Positions 49,167 to 57,725 of a stretch of DNA of 64,000 nt are shown here, piece after piece (the stretch's first letter is position 1; the number at the start of each line of letters is the position of its first letter). This stretch comes from an uncultured Myxococcales bacterium (GTDB lineage Bacteria > Myxococcota > Myxococcia > Myxococcales > Myxococcaceae), in contig CALJKW010000022.1 in assembly GCA_937980205.1 (NCBI GenBank), positions 248,001 through 312,000 of the forward strand, written 5' to 3'. The position numbers and the translations under genes were made by a program. The notes beneath the pieces were generated by a model. It was not told the origin of the DNA. It was given only the letters and a program-made list of their open reading frames with translations, and searched no databases.

Positions 49167-50582
49167 ATGCGCCTCATTGTGTCTGCGACGACCGTGCTGC
49201 TCCTGGCGGGATGCCCGATCGGCCTCTGCCCCGTTCCCGCCGAGGTCATCTGCCAATCGGACTCCGACTGCGGCACGGGGCTCGAGTGCCGGACACCCGA
49301 TGACGGCCGGTGCGTCTCGTCGTCCTGTGCGTGCACGACGGCCGGCCTGGTCTGTACGCGCGACTGCGGCGGGAAGGTGTGTCAGCCGCCGCGCGTGGAT
49401 GCGGGCGTGACCGACGCCGGCTCGAGGGACGCGGGCGCCGACCTGTGCGCCAGCTTCGTGCCTCCGTGCCAGTCGGACTTCGACTGCCGCGCGGGAGAGG
49501 CGTGTCTGCCGCCGGAGAACCGCGCCTGCACGCCGTCGGCGTGTGCGTGCGACCCGGCGACGGGCAACATCATCTGCACCAGCGACTGCAGCGGGCGCGT
49601 GTGCCGGCCGCCCTCGACGCCGGACGGCGGCGCGAACCTGTGCGCGGGCTTCGAGGCGCCCTGCAGCTCCGACGCGCAGTGCGGTCCGGGGCGCGCGTGC
49701 CTGCGCGATCCGAACCAGTGCAACCCGTCGGCGTGCGGCTGCGACCCGGCGACCGGAGCCATCTTCTGCACTGCCGATTGCGGCGGCGGCGTGTGCGGCG
49801 TGCCGTCGCGCGACGCGGGCTCACCGGACGGAGGCGCCTGCGTCGGCTTCCGCGCGCCGTGCGCGACCGACGCGCAGTGCCTGCTCGGGGAGCAGTGCGT
49901 GAGAACCCCGGGCGTCTGCCAGCCGAGCGCGTGCGCGTGTGGCCCGGGCGGAGTCGTGTGCACGGCCGACTGCGGCGGCGGAGTGTGCCAGCCGGTCGAC
50001 GCGGGCGTGACGGACGCCGGGTCGGCCGACGGCGGGTTCTGCGTGGGCTTCGTGCCGCCGTGCACCACGAGCTCCCAGTGCGGGCCGGGGAACCAGTGCG
50101 TGCGTGACCCGAACCAGTGCAACCCGTCGGCGTGCGGCTGCGACCCGACCGACGGCACGGTGATCTGCACCGCCGATTGCGGCGGCGGCGTCTGCCGGCC
50201 GCAGGTGCCCGACGCGGGCGCGTGCCTGGGCTTCGACCCGCCGTGCAGCTCGGACGCGATGTGCGGCGCCGGGCGCGTGTGCCGGCACGACCCCTCGCAG
50301 TGCGTGCCGTCGGCCTGCGCCTGTGACGCGACCACCGGAGCCATCATCTGCACCGCGGACTGCGGCGGAGGAATCTGCACCACCGCGACCGACGCGGGGA
50401 CTCCCGATGCGGGCCTGTGCGCCGGGTTCGAGCCGCCGTGCACCAGCAGCGCGCAGTGCGGGCCGGGCACCACCTGCAAGGTGCCGCCGAACGCGTGCAC
50501 TCCGAGCGCGTGCGGGTGCGACCCGGGCACGGGTCACGTCTTCTGCACGGCGGACTGTGGCGGAAAGCTGTGTCTGCCGTAG
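49167..50582 (+). CDS. Cys-rich repeat lipoprotein (seven repeats)
   Basis: 471 aa from ATG 49167 (MRLIVSATTVLLLAGC lipobox). Seven tandem units of about 55-60 residues, each CxGFxPPCxSxxQC, then C-x-PSACGCDP, and ending CTADCGGGVC, with short Asp/Ala/Gly spacers (PDAGA types). The unit differs from that of the 921-aa protein at 16666. Probably a disulfide-rich surface protein. It is convergent with the 23-heme gene (10-bp gap). Confidence 0.82.
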   Translation: MRLIVSATTVLLLAGCPIGLCPVPAEVICQSDSDCGTGLECRTPDDGRCVSSSCACTTAGLVCTRDCGGKVCQPPRVDAGVTDAGSRDAGADLCASFVPPCQSDFDCRAGEACLPPENRACTPSACACDPATGNIICTSDCSGRVCRPPSTPDGGANLCAGFEAPCSSDAQCGPGRACLRDPNQCNPSACGCDPATGAIFCTADCGGGVCGVPSRDAGSPDGGACVGFRAPCATDAQCLLGEQCVRTPGVCQPSACACGPGGVVCTADCGGGVCQPVDAGVTDAGSADGGFCVGFVPPCTTSSQCGPGNQCVRDPNQCNPSACGCDPTDGTVICTADCGGGVCRPQVPDAGACLGFDPPCSSDAMCGAGRVCRHDPSQCVPSACACDATTGAIICTADCGGGICTTATDAGTPDAGLCAGFEPPCTSSAQCGPGTTCKVPPNACTPSACGCDPGTGHVFCTADCGGKLCLP

Positions 50583-50592
50583 GGCGCGAGCG

Positions 50593-52137
50593 TCACTGCC
50601 GCCCGGTGAAGAGGTGGCAGCTGATGCACTGCTGCGGCGGCGTCGGGTGGTTCTTCGCCGACAGCGTGGTGTGACACGTCTTGCACGCGGCGGGACCGAA
50701 GCCCGGCTGCGGCTCGTGCGGAGCGTGGCAGCTCTCGCACTTCTGGTGCTTCTTCACCGTGTGCAGCGCCGGCAGTGGCTTGTCGTGGCAGTCGGTGCAC
50801 TTCTTCATCACCGTCGCCGAGTGGCTCTGGTGGCAGGTGCCGCAGCCGGCTTCCGCGTGCGCCTTCTGCGGCGGCTGCTGCTTCGCGTGGCACTCGAGGC
50901 AGCCCTTCGGCGGCGCGGGCTGACCGTGCGGCAGGTTCGCGTGGCAGGCCTCGCACTTCGCGTGGCCGGCGTTCTTCTTCACCAGCGCGTGCTGCTCTTT
51001 GTGGCAGCTCTCGCACAGGCCGGCGCGCTGCGGCTTTCCGCCGTGCTGATCTTTGTGGCAGTCGCGGCAGCCCGCGGCCGACCTCTCGCCGCCGGCGACC
51101 GCGGTCGTGGCGAACGGAGGCTTCCCGTGCGGCTGCTGCTGGTGGCACTGGGTGCACGTCGCCGCCTTCGTGACGGTCGTCGAGTGCGGCGGGTGGCAGC
51201 CGATGCACGTCTTCCCCTCGGTCTTGGGGTGCTCGACGCGCACCTTCGCGTGGCAGCTCTCGCACGTCTTCGGCGCGGCCTTCGGCGCGTGCGGGTCGTG
51301 GCACGTGCGGCAGCCCTGGTGCTTCGCCTCGGCGAGGACGGGCTTCTCCTGGTGGCAGGTGATGCAGGGCTTCGCCTCGGCCGAGGTGAACTTGTGCGAG
51401 GCGTGGCAGGTGCTGCAGCCGGTGTGGCCCTTCTCGAACGTGGCCCTGGTGTTCGCCTGGTGGCACCCGGCGCACTTGTCGACCGCGACGCTCGCCTTGG
51501 TGTGGTGCGGGTGGCACGACATGCAGTCGGCCCGGCCGTGCGAGATGGTGACGTCGTGGCACATGCCGCAGTCGGCGGAGCGCGTGAACGGCGTGCCGTG
51601 CGGGCGGTGGCAGGCGCGGCACTCCTGCTGGTGCACCTGCAGCTGCTCGGCGTGGCAGCGCTGGCAGCCCCACTTGTCGTTCTTGGCGCTGCGAAACTCG
51701 TGGCAGCTGAAGCACGTCATCGGCTCGGCGCCGGGCTGCCCCCCATCGCATGGGGCCCCTGCCTCCGGACAACGGTTCGGCTGTTGTCCTCCGGCGTCGA
51801 ACGGGTGGTGGTGCTGCTGCTGGCGCCCGTGGCACTCGGCGCACGGCTTCACCGCGTTCGCGTTGAACCCGGCGTCCGAGACGAAGTGGCAGTCGCGGCA
51901 CTGCAGCTGCTCGCCGCCGATGAGCGCGAGGTGCGCGCGGTGGCCGGGCGAGCTCTTCGCGTCGTGGTAGGTGCCCGGCACCTTGAAGTGCCCGCCGTCG
52001 GGCGGCGCAGGCAACAGCCCGCAGCCGGCAAGAACCAGCGCCGCGCAGATGAAGAAGGGGACGGGCACCTTTTTCGCGTGAGGGCCGTGCTCGGCCGGAC
52101 CAGGCGCCGCGAAGAAGGAGCCAGTCCCCTTCTTCAT
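50593..52137 (-). CDS. 23-heme c-type cytochrome lipoprotein
   Basis: 514 aa with 23 CxxCH motifs (about one per 20 mature residues), among them CRDCH, CAECH, CFSCH and, last, CISCH. The start ATG 52137 overlaps the upstream stop (ATGA). The N-terminus is odd: MKKGTGSFFAAPGPAEHGPH, then a hydrophobic lipobox segment (VPVPFFICAALVLAGC); its first 30 codons lie inside a REP-like palindrome (52049-52137). The motifs are spaced as in paired CXXCH domain proteins, with additional His that could be the sixth ligands. It would be a periplasmic or outer-surface electron wire or store. Last gene of the OmcA-NapC-69aa-23-heme operon. Confidence 0.88.
   Translation of the reverse strand: MKKGTGSFFAAPGPAEHGPHAKKVPVPFFICAALVLAGCGLLPAPPDGGHFKVPGTYHDAKSSPGHRAHLALIGGEQLQCRDCHFVSDAGFNANAVKPCAECHGRQQQHHHPFDAGGQQPNRCPEAGAPCDGGQPGAEPMTCFSCHEFRSAKNDKWGCQRCHAEQLQVHQQECRACHRPHGTPFTRSADCGMCHDVTISHGRADCMSCHPHHTKASVAVDKCAGCHQANTRATFEKGHTGCSTCHASHKFTSAEAKPCITCHQEKPVLAEAKHQGCRTCHDPHAPKAAPKTCESCHAKVRVEHPKTEGKTCIGCHPPHSTTVTKAATCTQCHQQQPHGKPPFATTAVAGGERSAAGCRDCHKDQHGGKPQRAGLCESCHKEQHALVKKNAGHAKCEACHANLPHGQPAPPKGCLECHAKQQPPQKAHAEAGCGTCHQSHSATVMKKCTDCHDKPLPALHTVKKHQKCESCHAPHEPQPGFGPAACKTCHTTLSAKNHPTPPQQCISCHLFTGRQ
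52049..52137. repeat. REP-like inverted repeat inside the start of a cytochrome gene
   Basis: Arms 52049-52078 and 52108-52137 are reverse complements at 27 of 30 positions (core GAAGGGGAC(T/G)GGC) around a 29-base centre. It is a relative of the element at 19434-19521 (shared GGGGAC-x-GGC and adjacent T-run). Here the whole element is translated, coding for the N-terminal 30 residues of the 23-heme protein. Confidence 0.75.
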
Positions 52138-52343
52138 TTTCGAAATCCGTCGGCGAGGACGGTGAAGCCGAAGAGGGCGCCGGCGAGGGTGCCGATGCCC
52201 TGCGCGATGGACATCGACGCGACGACGGGCAGCGAGGTGCCGTCGAGCACGCCCCACGCCATGATGGCGAGGGCGGCGAGGCCGAGGATGCAGGCGACCC
52301 GCAGCGCCTTCTCGGTGGGCCAGCGGGCGAGCAGCTTCCTCAC
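52134..52343 (-). CDS. 69-aa two-helix membrane protein
   Basis: 69 aa from GTG 52343 (VRKLLARWPTEKALRVACIL), overlapping the NapC-like stop (GTGA) and the next start (ATGA). Two hydrophobic segments, ALRVACILGLAALAIMAWGV and IAQGIGTLAGALFGFTVLAD. It has no heme motif. It may pair with the NapC-like quinol dehydrogenase or help cytochrome maturation; unrecognised family. Confidence 0.72.
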   Translation of the reverse strand: MRKLLARWPTEKALRVACILGLAALAIMAWGVLDGTSLPVVASMSIAQGIGTLAGALFGFTVLADGFRK

Positions 52344-52972
52344 AGCTCCTCCGGGCGCTTGCTGAAGGGGTGCGCGACGCCGTGGCAGCCGGCCGAGGCG
52401 CACGAGACGCGGTTCTGCGCGAGCTCCTCGGCCATGGCGCGGTGCTCTTTCGTGTCCTTGAACGACGCGAGCGTGCCGGAGTGGCACTGCTGGCAGTTCG
52501 CGTTGGGGTACGGCTTCGCCACGCGGATCTCGGCGTGGAACTTCTCCAGCGACCAGTTCCGGAAGCCGCCGCCGTAGTAGTACCAGACGTGGCCCATGCC
52601 GGTGAGCTTCGTCATCGGGTAGCCGAGCATTCCGTAGTCGGCGTGGCAGGTGTAGCAGGCGTGGCCGCCGAACATCGGGTTGCGCGTGTGGCGCGCGGCG
52701 AGCGAGTTGCTGTTCGGGTCGACGGCGTCGGACAGGTGCGTGCCCATCACGTGGCAGCTGCCGCAGAACTCGCGCTCGGTGGTGCGCTGCATGCCCGAGC
52801 CGGTGGTCGCCACGGCGGCGAGGAACGGGAAGACGGCGAGGCCGAGCAACAGGCGCAGCCGCGTGCCGAGCGTGAGCGGCGGCCGCGTCACGAGGTGGTG
52901 CAGCAGCAGGGCGGCTGCGATGGCAGCGGTGAGGAGCGCGAGGGCTCCGAATGGAGTCGCCGCGCTCCCCAT
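52340..52972 (-). CDS. NapC/NirT-family tetraheme cytochrome
   Basis: 210 aa from ATG 52972, six bases after the OmcA-like stop. Two hydrophobic N-terminal segments (FGALALLTAAIAAALLLHHL and LRLLLGLAVFPFLAAVATTG) precede the first heme, CGSCHVMGTH, then CYTCH and CQQCH. The fourth site is CASAGCH, a CX4CH variant. The motif order matches NapC/NirT/CymA proteins, which oxidise membrane quinol and pass electrons to periplasmic cytochromes. Most relatives have one membrane helix; two is unusual. Confidence 0.86.
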   Translation of the reverse strand: MGSAATPFGALALLTAAIAAALLLHHLVTRPPLTLGTRLRLLLGLAVFPFLAAVATTGSGMQRTTEREFCGSCHVMGTHLSDAVDPNSNSLAARHTRNPMFGGHACYTCHADYGMLGYPMTKLTGMGHVWYYYGGGFRNWSLEKFHAEIRVAKPYPNANCQQCHSGTLASFKDTKEHRAMAEELAQNRVSCASAGCHGVAHPFSKRPEEL

Positions 52973-52977
52973 GGCGG

Positions 52978-55146
52978 TCAGGGCACCATCGCGTGAACGG
53001 TGTCGACTGCGACGCTGCGGCCGGCGGCGTGGCACACCGCGCAGGCCTCGTAGCCCTGGCTGGTGGTGTTGAGCGTCGAGTGCGCCTGGGCCGCGATGGA
53101 GCCGTGGCAGCTGGTGCACGCGGCGGTCGTGGGCGGCACGTAGTTCGGGGTGCTGACGACTGCGCCCGCGACGCAGGCGCCGCTGGCGAGGGCGTTGGAG
53201 CCCCCGTCGGGGTTGGCGCCGCACGAGCGCGTGTCGCTGCGCGAAGGCAGCTGGCCCTCGCTGAGCGGCAGCGCGAAGCCGTTGGCGGTGTGGCACTTCT
53301 GGCAGTTGTTGAGCGGCGACGGGTAGTGCGCGGCGGCGTGCACCTCGTGGACGAGGTCCTTGAAGTTCGCGGTGACGGCGGTGACGACGCCGCCGTCGGC
53401 GGGCACGGTCACGTTCTGGGTCAGGTTGCCGTTGTGGCAGATCACGCAGTGGTCGGGATTCTTACGCGTGCCGCCGTGCTCCGCGAGATCCTGGTGGCAC
53501 GAGTTGCACTGGCCCTGGGTGACCGGCCGGCGGCGCGCGACGGGCGTCGGGTCGGTGACCGCGAAGGCGCGGGTCGGGTTGCTGGCGCAGAAGCGCGTGC
53601 CGGCGTCGTTGGTGGCGCAGGCCTCGATGCCGACGGTGAAGCTGCCCTGGTCCGAGGGGAGCAGGGCGGTCGGCGAGCGCCAGGTGAAGATGCCGGCGTC
53701 GACGCGCTCGAGGCAGGCGCCCCCGTCGGTGATGACGGCGCAGTCGGCGGCGTTCTCGGCGGTCTCGGACCAGAAGCGGCCGATGTCGACGTTGGGGCCG
53801 CCCATGACGAAGCGCAGGCGGCTGACGCGCTGGGTGAGCACGTCGCGCGGCTGGCCGTTGACGGTGAACGAGAAGGTGACCTGCGGGCGGGTGAGCGGCG
53901 CGACGGGCGGCACGGAGAGGATGCTGCTCTGCACGTCGAGCCGCAGCGGATCGCGGTTGGGCGTGCGGTGGCGGCGCTCGATGGGCTCGATCGAGGTGGC
54001 GTCGTGGCAGACGATGCACTGGGCGTCGGTGCGCGGGCCGCCGAAGTGGACCTGGAAGCCGGGCGGCGGCGTGTTGGAGGCGAACCAGGTGCGATCGTGG
54101 CAGCCGCTGCAGGCCTCCTGCGACGGGTTGGTCTTCCAGCGGGTGCCCTGCGTGCCGGTGTGGCAGGCCTCGCAGTTGTTGATGTTGCCGGGGTAGTGAA
54201 TGACGCTGTAGTCGTGAACGGCGCCGCCGAAGCCGACGATGCGGTAGGGGACTCCGCCGTCGGTGACGCTGGGTAGCTGCGCGCCGCGGTGGATGTTGTG
54301 GACCATCGTCTTGAAGTCGATGGTGTTGCCCGTCTCGGGGTCGATGTCGGCCGAGTTGGTGTGGCACATGATGCACAGGCCGACCTCGCGGCGGGCGCCG
54401 CCGTGGGCCTCGAGGCGGGTGTGGCAGGTGTTGCAGGCCTGCGTCGTGACGATGTCGCGCACGGCGGTGACCGGCTGGCCGTCGGGGCGGAAGTTGAAGA
54501 CGGTGTTCGCGACATAGCGCTGGTTCTGATACGTGCGCGTCGCGTAGAGGCCCACCGAGTGCGTCTTGTTGACGTTGGCGCCCGGGTTCACCGCGGTGCC
54601 GAACCGATAGAGGTAACGACCGGTGAGCGGACCGAGCTCGGTCCACTGGCCGTTCGTGTCGGCGGAGTTCTGCACGTAGGTGCCGCCGTCCCAGGTGACG
54701 TTGCGGCGCGTGTACGCGGTGTACTGGAGCGGCAGGCCGTCGGCGCGCTCTTCGATGAAGCCGAGCACGAGCGAGACGGAGACTGCTCCTTCCGTGTACG
54801 TGCCGGTGCGATCGAGCGCGCGGCCGGTCGAGTCGGTGAGCTCGAGCTCGGCGGTGGCGACGCCGTTGCTGACGCCGGCGTCGAGGACGCGGATGTTGAG
54901 GCCGGGGCCGACGAAGCGGAGGTCGCGGCCGGCGTCTCCGGGCGGGCCCTGCGGGCCTTGAGGACCCTGCGGGCCCTCTGGGCCGGCGTCGCCGGCCGGG
55001 CCGGGCTGACCGTTCTGGCCGTTCTCTCCGTCCTTGCCCGGAGCACCGGTTTCACCCGGGGGGCCCTGGGTCCCCGGGGACCCGGGAGGCCCGATACAAG
55101 CGGCTGCCACCAACGCCAAACCCACGACCAGAAGATGAGAACGCAC
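52978..55146 (-). CDS. Deca-heme OmcA/MtrC-family lipoprotein with collagen-like linker
   Basis: 722 aa from GTG 55146, with GAGG six bases upstream and a lipoprotein signal (SHLLVVGLALVAAAC). Directly after the lipid Cys is a collagen-like stretch of some 18 Gly-x-y triplets (GPPGSPGTQGPPGETGAPG and on) at about residues 22-75. Then come beta domains and ten CxxCH motifs in two groups of five (CNTCH, CIMCH, CEACH, CSGCH, CIVCH; CNSCH, CVICH, CQKCH, CTSCH, CAVCH). This is the OmcA/MtrC layout, in which two pentaheme domains alternate with beta-barrel domains. Expected to be a surface-exposed terminal reductase. First gene of its operon, divergent from the porin-cytochrome genes. Confidence 0.9.
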   Translation of the reverse strand: MRSHLLVVGLALVAAACIGPPGSPGTQGPPGETGAPGKDGENGQNGQPGPAGDAGPEGPQGPQGPQGPPGDAGRDLRFVGPGLNIRVLDAGVSNGVATAELELTDSTGRALDRTGTYTEGAVSVSLVLGFIEERADGLPLQYTAYTRRNVTWDGGTYVQNSADTNGQWTELGPLTGRYLYRFGTAVNPGANVNKTHSVGLYATRTYQNQRYVANTVFNFRPDGQPVTAVRDIVTTQACNTCHTRLEAHGGARREVGLCIMCHTNSADIDPETGNTIDFKTMVHNIHRGAQLPSVTDGGVPYRIVGFGGAVHDYSVIHYPGNINNCEACHTGTQGTRWKTNPSQEACSGCHDRTWFASNTPPPGFQVHFGGPRTDAQCIVCHDATSIEPIERRHRTPNRDPLRLDVQSSILSVPPVAPLTRPQVTFSFTVNGQPRDVLTQRVSRLRFVMGGPNVDIGRFWSETAENAADCAVITDGGACLERVDAGIFTWRSPTALLPSDQGSFTVGIEACATNDAGTRFCASNPTRAFAVTDPTPVARRRPVTQGQCNSCHQDLAEHGGTRKNPDHCVICHNGNLTQNVTVPADGGVVTAVTANFKDLVHEVHAAAHYPSPLNNCQKCHTANGFALPLSEGQLPSRSDTRSCGANPDGGSNALASGACVAGAVVSTPNYVPPTTAACTSCHGSIAAQAHSTLNTTSQGYEACAVCHAAGRSVAVDTVHAMVP

Positions 55147-55236
55147 GGAGGACCTCACGGTGGCCGGCCTGATGCACCCGCGATGCCCGCCGTGAGGCAC
55201 GAGCGAGTCTCTGGAGCGCGGGTATCCACGACGCGC

Positions 55237-56682
55237 ATGCTTTTCGGCCATCCGCCGCCGGTGCGCAAGATCTGCGTGTTGACGCTGGGCGCGGTGCTGC
55301 TGGGCAGCGCGGCGCAGGCCGAGCCCACGGCCGCGCACGCAAACGCTGCGCACGCCGACGCGGGCGCTGCGCCGGACGCAGTGGGTGCGCGCGGACCCGG
55401 GGGGGCCCCGATGGACCCCGCGTGGTTCGACGCGCGGGTGACGGCGATCGCGCAGTACTTCCAGCAGGCGCTGGTGCCGGGGCTGCCCGGCGCGGTGACG
55501 CAGGTGGAGGCGGCGCTGCCGTTCACCATCACCGCGTTCTCCCGGTTCGGCGGGGTGCGGCTCGCGGGCGGCGAGCTGACCGGAGAGCTCTCGGCGTGGG
55601 GGCGCGTGGGCCCGCGCGACGCGCTGCTCGGCGACGGAGATCTCACCGCGGCGTGGGCCCAGCTCGAGCGCGGCATGCTCAAGCTCAAGCTCGGGCGCCA
55701 GGTCACGCTGCCCGGCGCCGCGCGGTACGTGCGGTTCGACGGCGCGACGCTGGGCTTCACCTTCGGCCTCGCCGAGCTCACCGTGTACGGCGGCTGGGTC
55801 GCGCTGCCGCGGTGGAACCTGCCGCGCGGCGCGGTGCTCGCGGGGTTCGCGGGCGATGCGCTGCTGGATCCATACCTCGTCGAGCAGCAGAACCGCGCCG
55901 GGCAGCTCGCCGCCGGCGCGCGGCTCGCCATGCGGTTCGGCGGCTACGGTCGCGCGGGGCTCGGCTACCACGAGCAGTACGACGCGCGCGGGCTCGCGTT
56001 CCGCGTGGTGGGGCTCGACGCGGCGGGGCAGCCGGCGAGCTGGCTCACCATCGGCGGCCGCGTGACGTTCGATCTCGTCGCGCAGGCGGTGCCCGAGGCC
56101 CGCCTGTTCGCCGACGTGACCGGCGTGCGCGTGCCGTTCTCGATCGACTACTCGTACCAGAGCCCGGCGCTGCTCCTGCCGAAGACGTCGCTGCTCGCTG
56201 CGTTCGGCGGCGCCGCGTGGCACGAGCTCGGCGCCGAGACGACGGTCGCGCTGCCGGTGTCGCTCAAGCTCACCGGGCGCGTCGCGGGCCAGCTGTTCGA
56301 CGGAGAGCTGCCGGGCGGGCGCGCGTCGCTGCGGCTGCAGTGGACTCCGGGGCTCGCCGGGCGGCTGTTCGTGCTCGCCGAGGCCGGGCGCGCGCTGGTG
56401 CCGCCGGCGGGGTTCACCTGGGCGCGGGCGGGCGCGCGGTACCGGGCGACCGAGACGCTGTGGGGCAGCGTCGACGCGGCGGTGTACTTCTACGACGTGG
56501 CGGTGCGCGGCTACAGAAGCTCGGTGACCGGCATCGGCAGCCTCGAGTGGTACGTGCTCCCGCTGGTGCGGACCGTGTTCTCGGCGACGGTGATGAGCAC
56601 GCCGTTCGCGGCGTTCGAGGCGCAGGGGCTGGTGCGGCTGGTGGTCGAGCTGACGCCGAACAGCGCGGGAGGAATTCTGTGA
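55237..56682 (+). CDS. Outer-membrane beta-barrel of a porin-cytochrome complex
   Basis: 481 aa from ATG 55237; GTG 55261 is an alternative that gives a standard signal peptide (RKICVLTLGAVLLGSAAQA). After an Ala-rich linker the sequence is alternating-residue beta strands with many Tyr, Trp and Gly (LKLKLGRQVTLPGAARYVRF, LTVYGGWVALPRWNLPRG, SIDYSYQSPALLLPKTSLLA). The length and content suit a 20- to 26-strand porin. Its stop overlaps the start of the 12-heme gene (GTGA). In Geobacter-type complexes a porin is encoded with a periplasmic and an outer cytochrome to carry electrons across the outer membrane, and the gene order here agrees. Confidence 0.82.
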   Translation: MLFGHPPPVRKICVLTLGAVLLGSAAQAEPTAAHANAAHADAGAAPDAVGARGPGGAPMDPAWFDARVTAIAQYFQQALVPGLPGAVTQVEAALPFTITAFSRFGGVRLAGGELTGELSAWGRVGPRDALLGDGDLTAAWAQLERGMLKLKLGRQVTLPGAARYVRFDGATLGFTFGLAELTVYGGWVALPRWNLPRGAVLAGFAGDALLDPYLVEQQNRAGQLAAGARLAMRFGGYGRAGLGYHEQYDARGLAFRVVGLDAAGQPASWLTIGGRVTFDLVAQAVPEARLFADVTGVRVPFSIDYSYQSPALLLPKTSLLAAFGGAAWHELGAETTVALPVSLKLTGRVAGQLFDGELPGGRASLRLQWTPGLAGRLFVLAEAGRALVPPAGFTWARAGARYRATETLWGSVDAAVYFYDVAVRGYRSSVTGIGSLEWYVLPLVRTVFSATVMSTPFAAFEAQGLVRLVVELTPNSAGGIL

Positions 56683-57725
56683 GGCGGGCGGCCTTGGGCT
56701 CGGTGCTGGTGCTGCTCGTCGCGGCGGCGTGCGCGAAGCAATTGCTCACCGGCTTCAACCACCGGGCGCACCTCGCCGAGTACGCGTGCGGCGGGCCGGG
56801 GCAGCCGCAGTGCCTGTCGTGCACGAGCTGTCACCAGGGGCGGGTCGGGGAGCACGACACGTTCGCGCCTCCCGGAGCGCAGAGCTGCACCTCGTGCCAC
56901 CCCGACGGCGAGGAGAAGTGGCGTCACGCGATTCGGCCGGCGCTCGCCGTGGTGCCCGCGGGGAAGAAGATCCTCTTCGCGCACGACTCGCACCTCCTGC
57001 AGCCCGAGCTCAAAGGCCAGTGCGTGAAGTGCCACGCCGGGGCGGTCGGCGCGCAAGGGGGGCCGCCGCTGTTTCCTCCGATGAGCACGTGCCTGTCGTG
57101 TCACCGGCACAAGCAGCAGTTCGAGGCGGGCTACTGCACCGGCTGTCACCGCGCCGATGACCTGCGGGGCCTCAAGCCCGTCAGCTTCTTCTCGCACGAC
57201 GGCGCGTGGATGCGCCGCCACGGAGACACCGCGCGCGCGGAAGGGGCCCGCTGCGCGACGTGCCACGCGCAGACGCAGTGCGACGCCTGCCACGAGGCGA
57301 GCCGGCCGGTGCGCGCCGCGGCGGTCGATCCGCTCGCGCTCGAGAAGTCGTACCCGCACCGGTTCGACTTCCTGTCGCGGCACGCGGTCGAGTCGCAGCT
57401 GACGCCGGGGCAGTGCTTCACGTGCCATGCGCGCACCGAGTGCGACTCGTGCCACGCCTCGCGCGGCGTGAGCGGAGCGGTGCGCGGCGCGGCGAACCCG
57501 CACCCGCCGGGTTGGGCGAGCGGCCTCGCGAGCAACACGCACGGGCCGGCGGCGCGGCGTGACCTGGGCTCGTGCGCGGCGTGTCATGATCAAGGCGCGG
57601 CGAGCAACTGCGTGAAGTGCCACAAGGTCGGTGGAATCGGAGGCACTCCGCACCCGCGGGGCTTCAGGAGCACGGAGTCGATGGGCTCTCCGGCGTGCCT
57701 GCCGTGTCATGGAGGTGGAATGTGA
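56679..57725 (+). CDS. 12-heme c-type cytochrome lipoprotein of porin-cytochrome unit
   Basis: 348 aa from GTG 56679. Signal and lipobox (LGSVLVLLVAAAC). Twelve CxxCH motifs: CTSCH (twice), CVKCH, CLSCH, CTGCH, CATCH, CDACH, CFTCH, CDSCH, CAACH, CVKCH, CLPCH. Long stretches between hemes keep His-rich ligands (GFNHRAHLAEYACGG, FAHDSHLL). The family is that of small multiheme proteins next to porins; by analogy this would be the periplasmic-side partner. Coupled to the porin before (GTGA) and the 15-heme gene after (stop overlaps GTG at 57722). Confidence 0.88.
   Translation: MRRAALGSVLVLLVAAACAKQLLTGFNHRAHLAEYACGGPGQPQCLSCTSCHQGRVGEHDTFAPPGAQSCTSCHPDGEEKWRHAIRPALAVVPAGKKILFAHDSHLLQPELKGQCVKCHAGAVGAQGGPPLFPPMSTCLSCHRHKQQFEAGYCTGCHRADDLRGLKPVSFFSHDGAWMRRHGDTARAEGARCATCHAQTQCDACHEASRPVRAAAVDPLALEKSYPHRFDFLSRHAVESQLTPGQCFTCHARTECDSCHASRGVSGAVRGAANPHPPGWASGLASNTHGPAARRDLGSCAACHDQGAASNCVKCHKVGGIGGTPHPRGFRSTESMGSPACLPCHGGGM

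Noticed and set aside
55144..55260. Possible sigma-54 promoter in the gap between the OmcA-like and porin genes
   Set aside because: I found no TGGCAC-N5-TTGC-type pair with correct spacing on either strand, only isolated half-matches.
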